Shown: positions 20,688 through 23,252 of the stretch, one piece after another | Numbering within the stretch: position 1 is the stretch's first letter | Layout: each line of letters opens with the position of its first letter | NCBI GenBank assembly: GCA_964626565.1 | Contig: CAZVFX010000112.1 | Location: 1-23,252 of the forward strand | Direction of reading: 5' to 3' | DNA from: CAZVFX01 sp964626565 | GTDB taxonomy: Bacteria; Myxococcota_A; UBA9042; CAIXZC01 | Length of the DNA stretch: 23,252 nt | Notes under the pieces: generated by a model | The model's input: the letters and a program-made list of their open reading frames with translations, nothing else | Databases searched by the model: none | Told to the model about the DNA's origin: nothing | Program-made: the position numbers and the translations under genes

Positions 20688-23249
20688 ATGACTGATTTGC
20701 GGAAACTGGTTGCACTGGCGGCTGCGCTTTACCTGGTGGCGTTCATCGGATGTGGTGGCAGCGGTGGGAGCGGCGACAGCACTCCTGCTACTGCAGACCC
20801 GGTGGACAACTGGCACGTCCTGGAGGACTTCGACCCACCCGAGGCCAACGTTCTCATCGGACAGGTGCTCTCCCCCGGCGGGACACCAATTTCGGGCGCT
20901 ACCGTATCGGTGGAAGGCGGGCCTTCGGCAACCACCGACCCCAGGGGGTACTACTATCTGGAAGGAGTGGATCTGGGCAAAGTGTTCTATGTACATTTCT
21001 CTGCTTCCGGATTCAGCCCGCTGATCAAAAAGGCCAAGGTGAATGACGGTACCACCTCCACCATGAACGGGCTGCTGCTACCCCACGTGCAGTCCCGAAA
21101 GGTGACCGCGGCAGACGGCGGCGAGGCGGCGTTCGACCGAGGTGCAGTGGCCTTCAAGCCCGGCACCATCGTCGATTCGTCCGGGGCCGTGGTGGATGGG
21201 GCGGTGAACGTACGCATGTCGATCATCGATATTCGTTCCAATCAACTGCTCGCAGCACCCGGGGATTTCACCGCACGGGATGCAGCAAACGAGGACGTGA
21301 CTCTGGAAACTTTCGGGTTGAGCGATATCTCGGTGGAGATGAACGGCGAAACGCTCAATATCAAGGAAGGCGAAACCGCTGAACTGGAAATCCTGCTTCC
21401 CGATGACACCGAACTCCAGGAAGGCGACGAAGTGCCGCTGTGGTACTTTGACGAACCCACCGGCAAGTGGGTTGAGGAAGGAATGGGAGTGGTAACCTCC
21501 TCGGCTCGCTATCCCGGCCGCCTCGGGGTGGTCGGCGACGTGGGGCATTTTTCGTGGTGGAACTGCGACAAACCGATGGAAGTTGCATGCCTCAAGGGGC
21601 AGGTAAAGAAGTGTGACGGCTCTCCTGCCGCGGGCGCTTATGTCCAGGCGCACGGCATCGACTACGATGGCATAACCGAGGCCCACGCGGACGAAAACGG
21701 ACAATTCTGCATTCCGGTTCGCATTGCGTCCAAGGTGAAGCTCATGGCAACTTACGGCTGGGGTGAAGAGGCGCTGGTTTCGGTGAAGGAAGTCGACACA
21801 CCTGCCGAGGCGTCCAACTGCGACAACCCTTCCGGCTGCGACGTCCACGACATGGAGCTGCCGTGCGATCCGTCGAAAAACGAGGTGGACTGCACCGACA
21901 CCTACTTCGTCCCCTGCAAAGGCAGCGTCAAGGGCAAGGTCGTTGACGAAAACGGCGAACCGGTAGCCCTGGCCGAAGTGACGGTCAAGTCGGGCAACAC
22001 CACGTACATCGTGTACACCAATTCCAACGGCGAGTACTGCTCCAAGGCGGGCTTGGATACGCTCACGACCTTGTTTGCGCTGTCGCCCATCGGCGCGTCC
22101 GTTCCGGTGGCGGTTAAGGTGACGGAAGAATCGCTGTGCCCGGACGGAACTGTGGCTCCCGACCTGGTTGTTCAAGGGGATGTAACCGCGAGTGGCGATG
22201 ATGACGACATTATCGACTTGTGCAAATGCCAGGGGCTGTCGGGAACGGTTTCAATGAACCCCATCTCGGTAGAATCCGCAGCCCCCGAGTTCGCCACCAT
22301 GACCGCGGGCTTCGGTGTCGCCTATTTGCAGGAGAACTCGGAAGGCGTGAAGAAACTCTCTCTGGACCTCACCTTCTATCCGCCCTGTTCCAGCGGCAAC
22401 AACGCACTGCCTACGGCCACCGCGGACCTGGATGTTCCGGTGGCTCTGATCAAGGCGGCCACGCCGATGAACGAGGACTGGGAATCTGAGATCTACTTCG
22501 ACGGCACTGCGTCGCTGCGTCCCAAGCTTCCCATCCACATGGGCAACCAGACTTTCAAGCTCAACAGCGGCGGTGAGTACGAGAGCACCGAAGGTCCGGT
22601 GTCCAGCATCACCCTGGATTCCGCTGACATCAAGGCGGGAGGGACTCTCAAGGGATCTTACGAACTGTACTACGAGCCTCGGTGCGCGCCCGCAGGCGGG
22701 CTGGTGTTGATCTCCGGCAGTTTCGACCTGCCCATTCGAGACAGCTCGTCAGTGCTTTGGACCCTGGATATGGAGTCGGAGTCATTCACCGCCTGGATGT
22801 GCTCCATGGCCAGCCTCCTCATCGAGTTGGAGCTTGGGTGGCTGGGCAGTTACGGGGCCGGCAGCGTGCAGTTGGAAGTAGACGGACTGCCCATCCCCTT
22901 CGAGGACGACTGGGACTCATCTGCCAGATTCAGGCCTGATGACAACGTGTTGCAGCTTGACCTCAACTCCAGCCTCCTGCACTTCTACACCTCGGTAGAT
23001 GGACCGGTGGAAGGAGCCAACCCAGTTGAAAACGGCAATCTTATGATGGAGACCGAGGAGGACTGCTACAACTCCAAGCCCACCGGCACAGTGATTATTC
23101 AGGGCACTCCCGGCGCTCCCGACAGTTTCATCCTCACCGGCAGTTTCGACATCGACTACTCTCCTTCCGAGGGCTCCAGCGGAGCCGGCTGCAAAGACCA
23201 CAAGGCCACCGGCCTGTTCATCGCACCCACCTGCTTCACCGGCTTCTAG
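20688..23249 (+). CDS. Large surface lipoprotein with carboxypeptidase-regulatory-like domains
   Basis: An 853-aa exported lipoprotein. The signal peptide has lipobox F-I-G-C (Cys22) and a Gly/Ser-rich spacer. At least three carboxypeptidase regulatory-like (prealbumin/Ig-like) beta-sandwich repeats are visible by the G-x-V-x(n)-G-x-P-x-x-G-A-x-V pattern and G-Y/Q-F/Y-Y/C turns: about 60-125 (LIGQVLSPGGTPISGATVSV), about 305-360 (LKGQVKKCDGSPAAGAYV) and about 410-465 (VKGKVVDENGEPVALAEVTV). Between the first two is a domain with a LSDISVEMNGE-like strand. The second half (about 510-853) is beta-rich without a recognised motif. No catalytic residues are seen; adhesion or carbohydrate/peptide binding is plausible. 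The ATG at 20688 follows GGGGAGGA. It ends three bases before the window end and is complete. Confidence 0.85.
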   Translation: MTDLRKLVALAAALYLVAFIGCGGSGGSGDSTPATADPVDNWHVLEDFDPPEANVLIGQVLSPGGTPISGATVSVEGGPSATTDPRGYYYLEGVDLGKVFYVHFSASGFSPLIKKAKVNDGTTSTMNGLLLPHVQSRKVTAADGGEAAFDRGAVAFKPGTIVDSSGAVVDGAVNVRMSIIDIRSNQLLAAPGDFTARDAANEDVTLETFGLSDISVEMNGETLNIKEGETAELEILLPDDTELQEGDEVPLWYFDEPTGKWVEEGMGVVTSSARYPGRLGVVGDVGHFSWWNCDKPMEVACLKGQVKKCDGSPAAGAYVQAHGIDYDGITEAHADENGQFCIPVRIASKVKLMATYGWGEEALVSVKEVDTPAEASNCDNPSGCDVHDMELPCDPSKNEVDCTDTYFVPCKGSVKGKVVDENGEPVALAEVTVKSGNTTYIVYTNSNGEYCSKAGLDTLTTLFALSPIGASVPVAVKVTEESLCPDGTVAPDLVVQGDVTASGDDDDIIDLCKCQGLSGTVSMNPISVESAAPEFATMTAGFGVAYLQENSEGVKKLSLDLTFYPPCSSGNNALPTATADLDVPVALIKAATPMNEDWESEIYFDGTASLRPKLPIHMGNQTFKLNSGGEYESTEGPVSSITLDSADIKAGGTLKGSYELYYEPRCAPAGGLVLISGSFDLPIRDSSSVLWTLDMESESFTAWMCSMASLLIELELGWLGSYGAGSVQLEVDGLPIPFEDDWDSSARFRPDDNVLQLDLNSSLLHFYTSVDGPVEGANPVENGNLMMETEEDCYNSKPTGTVIIQGTPGAPDSFILTGSFDIDYSPSEGSSGAGCKDHKATGLFIAPTCFTGF

Positions 23250-23252
23250 ACC

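Overview
The window is GC-rich and densely coded, with no tRNA, rRNA, CRISPR or insertion sequence that I could see. It looks like chromosomal DNA from a Myxococcota/Bradymonadales-like (former Deltaproteobacteria) bacterium. The inference rests on the many acidic-linker surface lipoproteins, Cys-rich repeat proteins, a trypsin-like protease with a MYXO-CTERM-like tail, and a probable selenocysteine codon. Taxonomy cannot be fixed from this sequence alone.

Layout. (1) 60-7009, minus strand: a large beta-propeller lipoprotein, then a tight operon read DUF1015 protein > serA > serC > EEP-family (DNase I-like) lipoprotein. SerA and SerC are the first two steps of phosphorylated serine synthesis; no serB is present. 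(2) 7010-7195: a divergent regulatory region with a good sigma70-type promoter and a perfect 9-4-9 palindrome abutting its -35. (3) 7196-12820, plus strand: a membrane/envelope operon of NfeD with ClpP-like protease domain > short NfeD > flotillin FloA > possible 56-aa ORF > an unrecognised membrane-anchored protein > alanine racemase. (4) 12912-14528: a Cys-rich-repeat lipoprotein whose C-terminal thioredoxin-like domain is interrupted by an in-frame TGA exactly where the first redox Cys of W-C-x-x-C belongs, followed by a hairpin that fits the bacterial SECIS rules. I read it as a selenoprotein (W-U-Y-S-C); this is the main discovery of the window. (5) 14608-16455: a second, long SPFH/band-7 protein. 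(6) 16527-18406, minus: a PP2C-type phosphatase and a ferredoxin-nitroreductase fusion. (7) 18538-23249, plus: a secreted trypsin-like protease and a large lipoprotein with carboxypeptidase-regulatory-like (Ig-like) domains.

How the parts fit. Two themes dominate. One is membrane-domain organisation (two NfeD proteins, FloA, another SPFH protein, and Alr for peptidoglycan D-Ala). The other is an exported surface proteome: five predicted secreted/lipoproteins with acidic spacers, including a nuclease/phosphodiesterase-like enzyme, a protease and the seleno-redoxin. The serine operon is linked to both selenocysteine and phospholipid metabolism only in a general sense (serine is the precursor for Sec-tRNA). 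That link is suggestive, not demonstrated. All functions are from motif reading by eye; no searches were run.
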